A stretch of DNA of 64,000 nucleotides from Canibacter sp052085365 (lineage in GTDB: Bacteria > Actinomycetota > Actinomycetes > Actinomycetales > Microbacteriaceae). The notes beneath the pieces are model-generated. The model worked only from the letters and a program-made list of their open reading frames with translations, did not search any database and was not told the DNA's origin. The position numbers and the translations under genes are program-made. Below are positions 9,135-17,649 of this stretch, piece after piece. The stretch's first letter is position 1, and the number at the start of each line of letters is the position of its first letter. The stretch spans positions 186,001-250,000 of the forward strand of contig JBQDFP010000001.1 of assembly GCA_052085365.1 (NCBI GenBank), in the 5' to 3' direction.

Positions 9135-10052
9135 GTGCCTCCTCGTTCACCGCTTCCCCAACGACACGGGTTAGACGCCGCTTGGGTGCGCACCCCTGAC
9201 CGCTCGCGTCGAGGGACCGATGCCGCACCCTGGGCGACGATGAGAGACTGGCTCGTCTCGAAACTTAATACTGTTCTCGACGTTGACCAGTATCTTTCTG
9301 AATCTCGATTCGTTACGCAAACAGGCCGTGCCGTCACCGTGGACGAACCGTACCAACCGCACACGTTCGTTTGGTTTTATCGTGAGCTCCGGGAAGAGCC
9401 CATAGTTCCTGGAAAACTTCATGTACTGCATCGGGACGACAGGATCGTCGTGGTTGATAAACCGCCGTTTCTGTCGACCATCCCGCGCGGCCGACATGTT
9501 ATGCAAAGCGTGACCACAATTCTACGTAACCGGTTGAAACTCCCCGAGCTCACTCCAGCACACAGGCTAGACCGCGTGACCTCGGGGGTTCTCATCATGA
9601 TAACGGAACGCAAATGGCGCGGAGCCTATCAGTCACTCTTTCAAGCACGCGAAGTCTCCCGTAGTTATCGTGCTCTGGCACCAACTCTGCCGGACCTTAA
9701 TTTTCCCGTGGAGGTTCGGAACCATTTGCATAAAGTTTCAGGTGAGCACACGGTTCGCGTACTCCCCGATGCACCGCCGAACGCCCATTCCGTCATAGAT
9801 GTGGAGAAAGTGAACGGTGAGTTTACCCAATATCGGCTCTTTCCAAAGTCGGGCAAGACTCACCAGCTACGGCAGCATATGCTCACCCTCGGCGCACCTA
9901 TCGTGGGTGACCCGCTCTACCCCGTTGACAGACGCGTACCGGTTGATGAATTCAGCACTCCCTTACAGCTGCTGGCCCAAAGCATATGTTTTACTGATCC
10001 GATAGATCATACGCAACGTGAATTCCTGAGCGGTCGACAGCTCCCGCTCTGA
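9135..10052 (+). CDS. RluA-family 23S rRNA pseudouridine synthase
   Basis: This protein converts specific rRNA uridines to pseudouridine. It has 305 residues. The catalytic motif HRLDRVTSGVL carries the essential Asp. HVLHRDDRIVVVDKPPFLST lies upstream and the KSGKTHQLRQHM block downstream, both standard for RluA/RluC/RluD. The N-terminus (SPLPQRHGLDAAWVR) looks like the actinobacterial single-gene form rather than an S4-domain RluD. The GTG start is supported by the hexamer 6 nt upstream. The exact target uridine cannot be assigned from sequence. Confidence 0.9.
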   Translation: MPPRSPLPQRHGLDAAWVRTPDRSRRGTDAAPWATMRDWLVSKLNTVLDVDQYLSESRFVTQTGRAVTVDEPYQPHTFVWFYRELREEPIVPGKLHVLHRDDRIVVVDKPPFLSTIPRGRHVMQSVTTILRNRLKLPELTPAHRLDRVTSGVLIMITERKWRGAYQSLFQAREVSRSYRALAPTLPDLNFPVEVRNHLHKVSGEHTVRVLPDAPPNAHSVIDVEKVNGEFTQYRLFPKSGKTHQLRQHMLTLGAPIVGDPLYPVDRRVPVDEFSTPLQLLAQSICFTDPIDHTQREFLSGRQLPL

Positions 10053-10107
10053 GTTCAATCATCGAATGAATCAGACCAGCAGAATGCGCCGCACCACCGC
10101 AGGCAAC

Positions 10108-10113
10108 TAGAGT
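10108..10113 (+). promoter_or_regulatory. -10-like hexamer of glutaminase gene
   Basis: TAGAGT lies 7 nt before the ATG. No ribosome site is seen. Confidence 0.45.
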
Positions 10114-10120
10114 CTCCAGT

Positions 10121-11365
10121 ATGAAGACACCGATTACCGACTATCTCCACGAAGTCTTAAGCTCCTGTACCGACGGAGGCGATGTCGCAAATTACATCCC
10201 TGAATTGGCAGAAGTGAACCCGGATCAATTTGGAGTCGCGCTCGCGACAGATGACGGGACCGTGTATACAGCCGGTGACGCGCTGACAGAGTTTTCAATA
10301 CAGTCCGCGGCGAAGCCGTTTATCTATGCGCTAGCAATTGAAGAACGCGGCGCAGATCGTGTTGAAGAGCACGTCAACGTTGAACCAAGCGGTGACCCGT
10401 TCAATTCTGCAAGCGTAGACGAGGAAACGGGACGGCCAGACAATCCGATGATTAATATCGGTGCGATCACGACCTATGCGTTAACAGGCCCCTATGGTGC
10501 AACTAAAGATGAACGTTTCGAACTGGTGCGACAGGGCCTGTCAAAATTTGCCGGACGTGATCTCGTAGTTGATGAAAACGTGTACGAGTCTGAAATAAGT
10601 ACGGCATATCGTAACTTATCGCTCGCATACCTCGTACGCTCAACCGGACACTTTTTACTCTCACCGCAGGACGTGGTTGATGGGTACACACGCCAGTGCG
10701 CTATTCGTGTGACCGCGCGTGATCTTGCCATTATGGGCATGACGCTCGGTACTGGAGGGATCAATCCAGTGACAGGCGAGCGTGTGGTGAGCGCTGAAAC
10801 GTCGCGGCGGGTGCTCGCGGTGATGGCGACGTGCGGCATGTATAACGCTTCTGGCGACTGGATGACCGATGTTGGTATTCCTGCGAAGTCTGGGGTTGGT
10901 GGCGGCATCTTTGGTGTACTGCCCAGTCAGGTCTCGGTTGCCACATTTTCACCGCGATTAGATTCGTTCGGGAACTCAACTCGTGGGGTTGAACTATTTC
11001 ATCGGCTAAGCCCTGAAATGGGTCTGCATTTGATGCACTTCCCACCTGCCGCCGAGTCTGCAGTCCGCTCCTTTAGTACCGAACACAGCGATGAAGGTGA
11101 TCGGATTATCCTCGAGATTCAAGGCCCGCTTCGTTTTGCATCAAGCGAGCGGGTTCTGCGCACGTTCGAAGAAATCGAGCCTGGCACCTCACCGATCGTG
11201 CTTGATCTGAGTCGGGTGGGCTCAATTGACGCAGTCGCGCTGCGCATGCTGCTTGAGGGCGTACGACGACTCAAACGAGATGGTCATACCATTGATCTGA
11301 TTGATCCACGGGGAGGTTTTGAAGGACGCCTCGACGAAAGCCAACACGCTGTACGTCAGGAGTAA
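10121..11365 (+). CDS. glsA: Glutaminase with C-terminal STAS domain
   Basis: This enzyme hydrolyses glutamine to glutamate and ammonia. The serine-dependent glutaminase domain covers about residues 1-305. The nucleophile is in SAAK (Ser62 and Lys65), with family blocks NPMINIGAITT and KSGVGGGIFGVLP. It is followed by a STAS domain (about 325-405, IILEIQGPLRFASSE ... LRMLLEGVRRLKRDG), which gives 414 residues against about 310 for the single-domain enzyme. A STAS tail usually binds nucleotide or partner proteins; here its role is inferred only. The last 10 bases overlap the 3' end of the convergent hydroquinone-reductase-like gene. Confidence 0.93.
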   Translation: MKTPITDYLHEVLSSCTDGGDVANYIPELAEVNPDQFGVALATDDGTVYTAGDALTEFSIQSAAKPFIYALAIEERGADRVEEHVNVEPSGDPFNSASVDEETGRPDNPMINIGAITTYALTGPYGATKDERFELVRQGLSKFAGRDLVVDENVYESEISTAYRNLSLAYLVRSTGHFLLSPQDVVDGYTRQCAIRVTARDLAIMGMTLGTGGINPVTGERVVSAETSRRVLAVMATCGMYNASGDWMTDVGIPAKSGVGGGIFGVLPSQVSVATFSPRLDSFGNSTRGVELFHRLSPEMGLHLMHFPPAAESAVRSFSTEHSDEGDRIILEIQGPLRFASSERVLRTFEEIEPGTSPIVLDLSRVGSIDAVALRMLLEGVRRLKRDGHTIDLIDPRGGFEGRLDESQHAVRQE

Positions 11366-12447
11366 AGTGGGTTATGTCCCGTCTGAATACGTTCTGAAGC
11401 GGGACGCTCAGCTGGTGGAGTACCGTCTCCGAACGGTGATCCGCCAAGCTTTTCTCGTCCGTGATCACTCAACCAGGTTTCGAGATTTGGTCCTTCGGGA
11501 ACGATACGCGTGGGGTTCACGTCGGTGTGCGTCATATAGTAATGCTGTTTGATTTGCTCAAAGTCAACAGTGTCTCCAAAACCCGGGGTTTGGAACAAGT
11601 CACGAGCATACGCCCACAGATTCTTCATCTCGGTCAGCTTGTTCCTGTTGGTTTTGAAATGTCCATGGTAGACAGGGTCAAACCTGACCAAGGTCGTAAA
11701 GAGCCGCACATCGGCTTCAGTGATCGTGTCCCCCATTAAGTACCGCTGCTTCGCAAGCCGTTCTTCGAGCCAGTCCATCGCGACCCACAATCGATCGTAC
11801 GCTTTGACGTAGGCTTCTTGGCTGCCAGCAAAGCCTGCGCGATACACGCCGTTGTTCACTTCCGTGAAAACGCGTTTAATCACCGGCCACATTTCTTCCA
11901 TTTGCTCTTTAGGGAGCAAATTCGGTGCGCCATCACGATGATATTGTTTCCACTGAGTAGAAAAATCGAGAGTGATTTGCGGGTAATTATTCGTAACTAC
12001 TTCACCCGAGGACTCTTCGACGATAGCGGGGACGGTAATACCGCGTGGATAGTCCGGAAACCGCTTCAAATAATTTTCGCGCAGCCAGTGCGTCCCGAGA
12101 ACCGGGTCTTTCTCGTCAGGGTCAAGATCGAATGTCCAAGATTTCCAGTCGTGCACCGGGCCGGGAGTTCCAAGCGAAATAACATCTTCAAGTCCGAGCA
12201 GACGCCGAACAATAACCGTACGGTTTGCCCATGGGCATGCTGCGGCTGCGATAAGCCGATATCGTCCCGCCTCAACGGGCCAAGCTTCTGCTCCCGGTGA
12301 AAGTCCGTACCCGAGAGAACCAATTTTCGTTTCTGGCGGCGCATCTAGTTCGCGCACCACGTCAGGATTTTCCACGATTCGATCTTCGATGTAGTTCGTA
12401 TCTCGAGTAAACTCGCCACCGGGAACAATATACGCAGATTCAACCAT
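11356..12447 (-). CDS. Glutathionyl-hydroquinone-reductase-like enzyme (GST fold)
   Basis: This belongs to the xenobiotic/S-glutathionyl-hydroquinone reductase family: thioredoxin-like N-terminal domain, all-helical GST C-terminal domain. The catalytic Cys is in AAACPWANRT. The C-terminal block includes DTITEADVRLFTTLVRFD. Actinobacteria generally use mycothiol, so the thiol cofactor is probably mycothiol (inference). Two starts are possible. The ATG at 12447 has TACAGT 6 nt upstream (12454-12459), matching the leaderless pattern of this genome. The ATG at 12468 adds seven residues and has AAGG immediately before it. I use the inner one; about 363 aa result. It overlaps glutaminase tail-to-tail by 10 bases. 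Confidence 0.88.
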   Translation of the reverse strand: MVESAYIVPGGEFTRDTNYIEDRIVENPDVVRELDAPPETKIGSLGYGLSPGAEAWPVEAGRYRLIAAAACPWANRTVIVRRLLGLEDVISLGTPGPVHDWKSWTFDLDPDEKDPVLGTHWLRENYLKRFPDYPRGITVPAIVEESSGEVVTNNYPQITLDFSTQWKQYHRDGAPNLLPKEQMEEMWPVIKRVFTEVNNGVYRAGFAGSQEAYVKAYDRLWVAMDWLEERLAKQRYLMGDTITEADVRLFTTLVRFDPVYHGHFKTNRNKLTEMKNLWAYARDLFQTPGFGDTVDFEQIKQHYYMTHTDVNPTRIVPEGPNLETWLSDHGREKLGGSPFGDGTPPAERPASERIQTGHNPLYS

Positions 12448-12539
12448 GTCTCGACTGTAATCACTCATCCTTGAACTCAGCTGACCTTCTGCAGGTACGG
12501 TACGGGAATAGTTTTCAGGCCAGACGGGTTTCTATTCGT

Positions 12540-13016
12540 ATGAATAGTTTGTATCCCAAGCCGCCCTTTCTCGACAAGTCCGAGCCCACTGTATGGACCG
12601 CAGCAGGAAAGTTCTCCGCGTCAGTGAAGACAGCGGCGCAAGAGCGTGGCTTGAGTCTGACAGAACTTGAGCTCATCAAGGTGCGTGCGTCGCAGCTCAA
12701 TGAATGCGCATATTGTTTGGATTTACATACCCGCGAAGCTCGTGATGCCGGCGTCCCTCAACAGCAGCTTGATTTGCTTCCTGCCTGGCGTGAAGTAGAC
12801 ATCTTTAACGACCGCGAGACGGCGATTCTTGCGATTGCTGAAGCGGTCACCCAACTTCCACTTTCGGAAGATGCACGGGCAGATCTTGTCGCTGCGCGCC
12901 AAATCCTTGGCGACGAACAGTTTACGGCCGCCGAATGGGTGGCTATCGCAATTAACACGTTCAATCGAGTGTCGATCTTAAGCACGCATCCGGTACCTGA
13001 GCGTAAACCCTCCTAG
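12540..13016 (+). CDS. Carboxymuconolactone decarboxylase / AhpD-like protein
   Basis: This 158-residue protein belongs to the AhpD-like alkylhydroperoxidase superfamily. The redox motif is ECAYCLDLHTREAR, with Cys56, Cys59 and His63 in the CxxCxxxH pattern typical of peroxide-reducing members. The frame is open to 12471, which would collide with the divergent gene, so the ATG at 12540 is preferred; no strong ribosome site is seen. It sits between the hydroquinone-reductase-like enzyme and a flavin oxidoreductase, suggesting a small redox or detoxification group. The substrate is unknown. Confidence 0.85.
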   Translation: MNSLYPKPPFLDKSEPTVWTAAGKFSASVKTAAQERGLSLTELELIKVRASQLNECAYCLDLHTREARDAGVPQQQLDLLPAWREVDIFNDRETAILAIAEAVTQLPLSEDARADLVAARQILGDEQFTAAEWVAIAINTFNRVSILSTHPVPERKPS

Positions 13017-13056
13017 CCCATGAGTTTCTCCAAGTTACTTCTCAAGGATGCATTTT

Positions 13057-14094
13057 ATGCGTGAAATAGAGTTCGGACTCGATACATTCGGTGGCGTAAC
13101 TGTCGATGAGAACGGCGAGGACGTCAGTCACCCGCAAGTGATTCGTGATTTGGTGTCAGACGCAGTTCTTGCTGATGAAGTCGGACTCGACTTTTTTGGT
13201 GTTGGGGAACACCACCGTCCAGACTATGCAGTGTCAAGCCCTGAAATGGTGCTAGCAGCAATCGCTTCACGCACGGACCGCATTCGCCTGGGCTCTGCCG
13301 TCACAGTGCTCAGCTCAGATGACCCGGTGCGTGTGTTTGAGCGATTCGCAACGCTCGATGCGGTGTCTAACGGTCGTGCTGAGATCGTTGCCGGAAGAGG
13401 ATCATTCATAGAATCGTTCCCATTGTTTGGCTACGATTTGAAACACTATGAGGTGCTCTTTGAAGAGAAACTAGCTCTCTTGGCTGAACTCCTCACCGAG
13501 AAGCCGGTGACCTGGTCAGGCTCTACTCGCGCATCACTTTCCGATCAACGTGTCTATCCGACCACTGCCGATGGCATTCGGGCATGGGTGGGCGTAGGTG
13601 GAAGCCCCGAATCGGTTGTTCGTACCGCACGCCACAACTTCGGCTTGTTTCTTGCAATCATTGGCGGTGCACCTGAACGGTTCCGTCCCTACATAGATCT
13701 ATTTCGTCGCGCACAAGATGAGCTCGAAGTCGATAGGAAACCGATAGCGGTGCACTCCCCCGGACTTATTGCTGAAACTGACGCGAAAGCACGTGCGCTC
13801 GTGTATCCCGGTTGGGTCAAGTTACGTAAAAAGATGGTGGGTGAGCGAGGTTGGCCAGAGCCGCGTCCGGGTGATTTTGAGCAAGAAATCGAAGGCGGAT
13901 CCTTGTACGTCGGCGCACCTGAAACAGTTGCGACGAAGATTGCCAAGACAATTCATGCGCTCGACGTGGATCGCTTCGATCTCAAATATGATCAGCCGGT
14001 GTCACACACAATCCAGCATCGTTCAATAGAGCTGTATGGCGAGAAGGTTGTCCCACTCGTGAAGCACATGCTGAGTGAAACAGTCGCCGGTTAA
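13057..14094 (+). CDS. LLM-class flavin-dependent oxidoreductase
   Basis: This is a bacterial-luciferase-like TIM-barrel monooxygenase/oxidoreductase of 345 residues using FMN or F420. Family blocks include EIEFGLDTFGG at the start, FFGVGEHHRPDY, RIRLGSAVTVLSSDDP, and RAEIVAGRGSFIESFPLFGY. An in-frame ATG at 13048 lies inside the ribosome site; the ATG at 13057 has AAGGA 8 nt upstream and is chosen. It follows the AhpD-like gene by about 40 bases in the same direction and may be cotranscribed. The substrate cannot be inferred. Confidence 0.88.
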   Translation: MREIEFGLDTFGGVTVDENGEDVSHPQVIRDLVSDAVLADEVGLDFFGVGEHHRPDYAVSSPEMVLAAIASRTDRIRLGSAVTVLSSDDPVRVFERFATLDAVSNGRAEIVAGRGSFIESFPLFGYDLKHYEVLFEEKLALLAELLTEKPVTWSGSTRASLSDQRVYPTTADGIRAWVGVGGSPESVVRTARHNFGLFLAIIGGAPERFRPYIDLFRRAQDELEVDRKPIAVHSPGLIAETDAKARALVYPGWVKLRKKMVGERGWPEPRPGDFEQEIEGGSLYVGAPETVATKIAKTIHALDVDRFDLKYDQPVSHTIQHRSIELYGEKVVPLVKHMLSETVAG

Positions 14095-14142
14095 AGCTCA
14101 CGAACAAAAGCTGTAGAACCTCAACGAATGATAAACCCGAAA

Positions 14143-14175
14143 GATGTTATCTAGCGCAATTAAGCAGATAACATC
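14143..14175. terminator. Perfect 10-bp inverted repeat downstream of tRNA-Ala
   Basis: GATGTTATCT and AGATAACATC flank a 13-nt loop. It lies 15 bases beyond the 3' end of the tRNA and 48 bases beyond the oxidoreductase stop. On the minus strand the stem is followed by TTTC. The stem is AT-rich and the U-tract is poor, so a terminator is plausible but not certain; an operator is the alternative. Confidence 0.4.
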
Positions 14176-14190
14176 CCTCGTGTTCGTTGG

Positions 14191-14263
14191 TGGATCTGAC
14201 GGGATTCGAACCCGTGACCCCCTGCATGCCATGCAGGTGCGCTACCAACTGCGCCACAGACCC
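14191..14263 (-). tRNA. tRNA-Ala (anticodon GGC)
   Basis: The 73-nt cloverleaf folds on the minus strand. The acceptor is GGGTCTG/CAGATCC with the alanine identity pair G3:U70. The D-arm holds AGTTGGTA. The anticodon loop is ATGGCAT, giving GGC, which reads GCC/GCU. The T-arm is ACGGG-TTCGAAT-CCCGT, and the discriminator is A73. The 3' CCA is not encoded. A TAAAAT hexamer at 14301-14306 on the minus strand could be its -10. It lies downstream of rsfS. Confidence 0.97.
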
Positions 14264-14338
14264 AAGGAAGTCGGTCGAATCCTCGGCCGACAACCTCTTC
14301 ATTTTACCGCAGTTTGCCACTCAAAAAGCAAATCAGCG

Positions 14339-14746
14339 TTATTCGCTGGCGATTGTCGGCTCTGCCAGCCAGTGTTGAACATCGATTGCGGGGCAGTCTC
14401 CCCACAAGCGTTCAAGTTGGTAAAAGTCTCGATCTTCGTGATGGAATACGTGCACAATCAGATCACCGAAGTCGATCAGAACCCAACGTCCGCCTTCACG
14501 GCCTTCGCGACGGATAGTTTTGACGCCAGCGTTGTTGAGTTCGTCTTCGATGTCCCGTGCAATCGCGAGAACATTCCGTTCAACCTCACCGCTTACGACG
14601 AGGAATATATCCGCGAGGCCGAACTGTTCGCTGACTTCAAGCGCCACTGGCTGAATTGCGCCGGCTTTGTCTGCCGCACGAACGGCAACTTCGAGCTGGT
14701 CTGTATGTGTTGTAATTTCCGTCAAATCCTTATCCAAAGAGTCCAT
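14339..14746 (-). CDS. rsfS: Ribosomal silencing factor RsfS
   Basis: RsfS binds ribosomal protein L14 and blocks joining of the subunits in starvation or during assembly. The protein shows the family core: ADIFLVVSGEVERNVLAIARDIEDEL, RREGREGGRWVLIDFGDLIVHVFH and FYQLERLWGDCPAIDV. The ATG at 14746 (135 aa) overlaps the end of the preceding gene by 17 nt. A TTG further down, after that gene's stop, is an alternative start; the open frame begins at 14776. The nadD-membrane protein-rsfS order is consistent with one operon. Confidence 0.92.
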   Translation of the reverse strand: MDSLDKDLTEITTHTDQLEVAVRAADKAGAIQPVALEVSEQFGLADIFLVVSGEVERNVLAIARDIEDELNNAGVKTIRREGREGGRWVLIDFGDLIVHVFHHEDRDFYQLERLWGDCPAIDVQHWLAEPTIASE

Positions 14747-16727
14747 TCGTAACGCCCCAGTAAATGACCCCACCAACGACCAGCACGAGTGCTCCCCCGC
14801 TCAGGGCGAAAATCATCGGCTTCTTGCTGTGGTCCTTCTTTTCGGGTGACACGATGCTGTAATTCGTGTTTTGGGCGCTTACAGCTCGTACTGCCGAAAC
14901 TGGCGTGGAGCCGTGTTCATCTGTGTAATCAGCACCATCTGCTTCTTGGTCATCATCAAGACCTAAAGCCTCGGCACTGAGACGATGCCCACCGGTTTCA
15001 CCAAGTGATTTAGGAAGCTCGATCGACCCCGATACAAATAACTCACCAGTTTGCCCGATCGGACCTGAAATTCCGTCACTGTGTGGCATTGATGGCAGGA
15101 TCAGTGCAGAAGTGCTGTTTGAGGTATTCGCAGAGCTTTCTTCTTCAACTGCCCGTGAAATGAGATTGTCAAAGCCAGTTTTAGAGTTTTCAAGGTCACG
15201 CTCGGACGTATTATCAAAAACTGGTTGTGACTCTTCGAGCGGAATGATGTTCGGGAATGAATATCCGCCAGTAGACGCGGACTTTGGCGCCGTTGCGTCA
15301 GACACATCACCATCATCTTCAACTTCAGCTTCAGCTTCAGCAGTGTCTTCTTCAGCATCAGGCAAAATTTCGGTGAGGGCCGCGGCCTCATCTTCGAATT
15401 CCTCTACGTCAACGTCAACTGTCTGGCCTTGAACCTCCACGAAGGCATCATCGGCTTCGATCCCGTCCTCAATGTCGGTGATTGATTCACCTTTTGCCGT
15501 GCTGAGGTCTTCGTCTTCAACCGACTCAGACTCGTCTGACTCTGACTCTGATTCAGCTTCTGATTCGAGACTTTCAACTTCGGTCGGCTCAGGAGCCTCT
15601 TCTGCTTCTGCTTCTGCTTCAACGCTTTCGTTCAAAAGCTCTTCAAATGAAGTTGCAGCACCCACACCAACTGCTTCAGTGGGCGGCAGCTCCTGATCTT
15701 GCACGTCATCGTCAGTTTGAGTCTCAGGGGATTCCGGGACCTCTTCAGCTTCAGGTACGTCGATACCAGCGTCTTCAGTAGGTTCTGGGTCTACACTTTT
15801 CTTTTTACGAAGTCGGCTTAGCCAACCACCCTTGGGAGCTGCCTCAGCAGCTTCCGCTTTGGCTGCAGCAGTGTCGAAGCTAGTCTCCACGTCTTCTACA
15901 GATGCATCAACTTCCGGAGCCGGACGCTCGACCTGTTCGGTGTCTGACGCCGTTTCTGAGGCCGTCGCGCTGGAGCCTTGCGCAGAGTCGTCGAAGAGAT
16001 CTTCAAGCGTGAGCGCTTCTGTCGGGGGCAACTCATCCTCAACGTCGCCTAGTGTCTCCTCGACGGTACCTGCCTCCCCATGACTGTCGTCGCTACTTGC
16101 GTCATCGGCGGTGTCTGAGGATGAGACTTCCGCAGCTGCAACATCGGGAGATTCCTCGGCAACAACATCGTCACCAGAGACAGCACCCTGTGCAACAGCG
16201 TCCGAATCATCTACATCACTTGGATCTGTAGGGGATGCCGGTGGCTCTTGACTGGACTCAACCTTTTCAGTGCTGTCATCTTCAGTCGGTGTTTGCGGCT
16301 GCTCAACCGTTGCTTCAGCGTCTTCGCTCGTATCTCCTGAAGCAGACCCCTTGTCTTCATCTGCTGACGCTTCTGCTTCAGCTCGAGCAGCTTCCCGCTC
16401 CGCAAAAATACGCTCAAACTCTTCTTGGAATAGGGCGCGCATTTCGCGCCGTGTTCGAGGCGTTCCGTCATCATTAACGGGGTCGATCTCGATTTGCTTC
16501 TCGATTTCTGCGTACTGTTGCGCACGCCGCTCGAGTTCCTCTGGATCTGGCTGTGCCGTGTCTCCGCTTGCATCGCCTCGACCATGACGCCGTTGTCCAA
16601 TGGACGGGATTTCGCCGGTAAGAGCCGCGGCTTCGTCAGCGGTTTCAACGTGAAGTTGTTGGTTCCTCATCTGACGCTCGCGCAGTTCGCGGCGCGTCAG
16701 GGGTCGCTGTTCACCTTGCTCTGTCAT
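14730..16727 (-). CDS. Acidic low-complexity protein with one C-terminal membrane anchor
   Basis: I do not recognise an enzymatic domain in this 665-residue protein. The N-terminus is basic (PLTRRELRERQMRNQQ). About 450 residues follow that are very rich in Glu, Asp, Ala and Ser (for example ESEAESESESDESESVED), with recurring ELPPTEA and LTLEDLF segments and a short basic island WLSRLRKKKS. After a semi-structured region (NIIPLEESQPVFDN, SALILPSMPHSDG), a single hydrophobic helix ends the protein (MIFALSGGALVLVVGGVIYWG, within about 640-660). A tail anchor with a long cytoplasmic acidic domain is likely. Start and nadD stop overlap as ATGA. The position between nadD and rsfS suggests an envelope or ribosome-related role, but this is only inference. 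Confidence 0.75.
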   Translation of the reverse strand: MTEQGEQRPLTRRELRERQMRNQQLHVETADEAAALTGEIPSIGQRRHGRGDASGDTAQPDPEELERRAQQYAEIEKQIEIDPVNDDGTPRTRREMRALFQEEFERIFAEREAARAEAEASADEDKGSASGDTSEDAEATVEQPQTPTEDDSTEKVESSQEPPASPTDPSDVDDSDAVAQGAVSGDDVVAEESPDVAAAEVSSSDTADDASSDDSHGEAGTVEETLGDVEDELPPTEALTLEDLFDDSAQGSSATASETASDTEQVERPAPEVDASVEDVETSFDTAAAKAEAAEAAPKGGWLSRLRKKKSVDPEPTEDAGIDVPEAEEVPESPETQTDDDVQDQELPPTEAVGVGAATSFEELLNESVEAEAEAEEAPEPTEVESLESEAESESESDESESVEDEDLSTAKGESITDIEDGIEADDAFVEVQGQTVDVDVEEFEDEAAALTEILPDAEEDTAEAEAEVEDDGDVSDATAPKSASTGGYSFPNIIPLEESQPVFDNTSERDLENSKTGFDNLISRAVEEESSANTSNSTSALILPSMPHSDGISGPIGQTGELFVSGSIELPKSLGETGGHRLSAEALGLDDDQEADGADYTDEHGSTPVSAVRAVSAQNTNYSIVSPEKKDHSKKPMIFALSGGALVLVVGGVIYWGVTNGLFG

Positions 16728-17326
16728 TGAATAGCCTTTTCTTCGGTATACAGACGGTGTTTTGCAATGTACTGCACTACACCGTCAGGTACGAGGTACC
16801 ACACGGGATGCCCTCGTTTTACTCGCGCGCGACAGTCTGTAGACGAAATCGCCAACGCAGGTACTTCTAACAAACTTACATGCTCATCGGGTAGTCCACC
16901 GATAGATAGCTCATGGCCTGGACGGGAAACCGCTATAAAATGAGCTAAATCCCAGACTTTTTCGACATCTTTCCAGCTGAAGATTTGAGCGATGGCATCG
17001 GCTCCGGTGATAAAAAACAGATCAGCGTTTGGATGAGTTTCTTGCAGCTCCCGGAGGGTATCCACCGTGTAGGTGGGCCCGTCGCGATCTATGTCGACTC
17101 GGCTCACCATGAATCTCGGGTTAGACGCAGTCGCCACGACGGTCATCAAATAGCGGTGTTCACTATTGGATACTTTACTTTTCTGCCACGGCATCCCCGT
17201 AGGCACAAAAATCACCTCGTCGAGATGGAAGCTTTCAGCTACTTCACTGGCAGCGACGAGGTGTCCGTGATGAATGGGATCAAACGTCCCACCCATCACG
17301 CCAATTCTGCGACGTGTCTCGCTCAC
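16724..17326 (-). CDS. nadD: Nicotinate-nucleotide adenylyltransferase
   Basis: NadD makes nicotinic acid adenine dinucleotide from NaMN and ATP in NAD synthesis. The 200-residue protein has the nucleotidyltransferase opening GVMGGTFDPIHHGHL with its HxGH motif, FVPTGMPWQK, ITGADAIAQIFSW, and a C-terminal ISSTDCRARV matching the ISSTxxR motif. It overlaps the acidic membrane protein by 4 bases (ATGA) and follows a small membrane-protein gene by only a few bases, so these form one operon with rsfS. The usual upstream neighbour proA is absent. Confidence 0.95.
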   Translation of the reverse strand: MSETRRRIGVMGGTFDPIHHGHLVAASEVAESFHLDEVIFVPTGMPWQKSKVSNSEHRYLMTVVATASNPRFMVSRVDIDRDGPTYTVDTLRELQETHPNADLFFITGADAIAQIFSWKDVEKVWDLAHFIAVSRPGHELSIGGLPDEHVSLLEVPALAISSTDCRARVKRGHPVWYLVPDGVVQYIAKHRLYTEEKAIQ

Positions 17327-17331
17327 GGGAC

Positions 17332-17529
17332 CTAGTGCTGTTCCCCACCATGCTCGCGAGCATACTGCTCAGCTTTTTCAGCGTGACGGTTAGCAACGTC
17401 ACGGAAACTGAAAGTAATCAAGGCGCATACCGTGAAGAATACGATCAGGATAATACCGACCGTCCACGCGGGGAAAGGCAGCTCATTTACCACGTGGGAT
17501 TCGGCTGCGAGGACAGCAAGGATGTTCAT
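17332..17529 (-). CDS. Small single-pass membrane protein
   Basis: This 65-residue conserved hypothetical protein has one membrane helix (TVGIILIVFFTVCALITFSF, about 24-43) and a charged, His-rich cytoplasmic tail (RHAEKAEQYAREHGGEQH). The second ATG, at 17529, has GGGAG 5 nt upstream; the frame is open to an ATG at 17541 that lacks a ribosome site. A TAGACT hexamer about 40 nt upstream could be the -10. It precedes nadD by 5 bases. Function is unknown. Confidence 0.7.
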   Translation of the reverse strand: MNILAVLAAESHVVNELPFPAWTVGIILIVFFTVCALITFSFRDVANRHAEKAEQYAREHGGEQH

Positions 17530-17649
17530 GGAAACTCCCATTTCATGAATTAATTTGAACGTTCGTATGTAGTCTAGCTGGTTTCAGCTCCTTCTCCGTT
17601 CAGCCGCGGTGTATGCGCAAGCCATGAAAGTCGCTGATCACCACGCGTT

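Noticed and set aside
14191..14263. Possible integration site at tRNA-Ala
   Set aside because: No integrase, no duplicated tRNA 3' end and only housekeeping genes on either side.
14144..14752. A 202-codon plus-strand open frame containing GIRTRDPLHAMQVRYQLRHR
   Set aside because: This is a well-known artefact of translating the complement of tRNA-Ala. It also runs antisense to rsfS.
15300..16000. Tandem DNA repeats within the acidic protein gene
   Set aside because: The repetition is of Glu/Asp/Ser codons and short modules, with no fixed-period DNA repeat that I could define.
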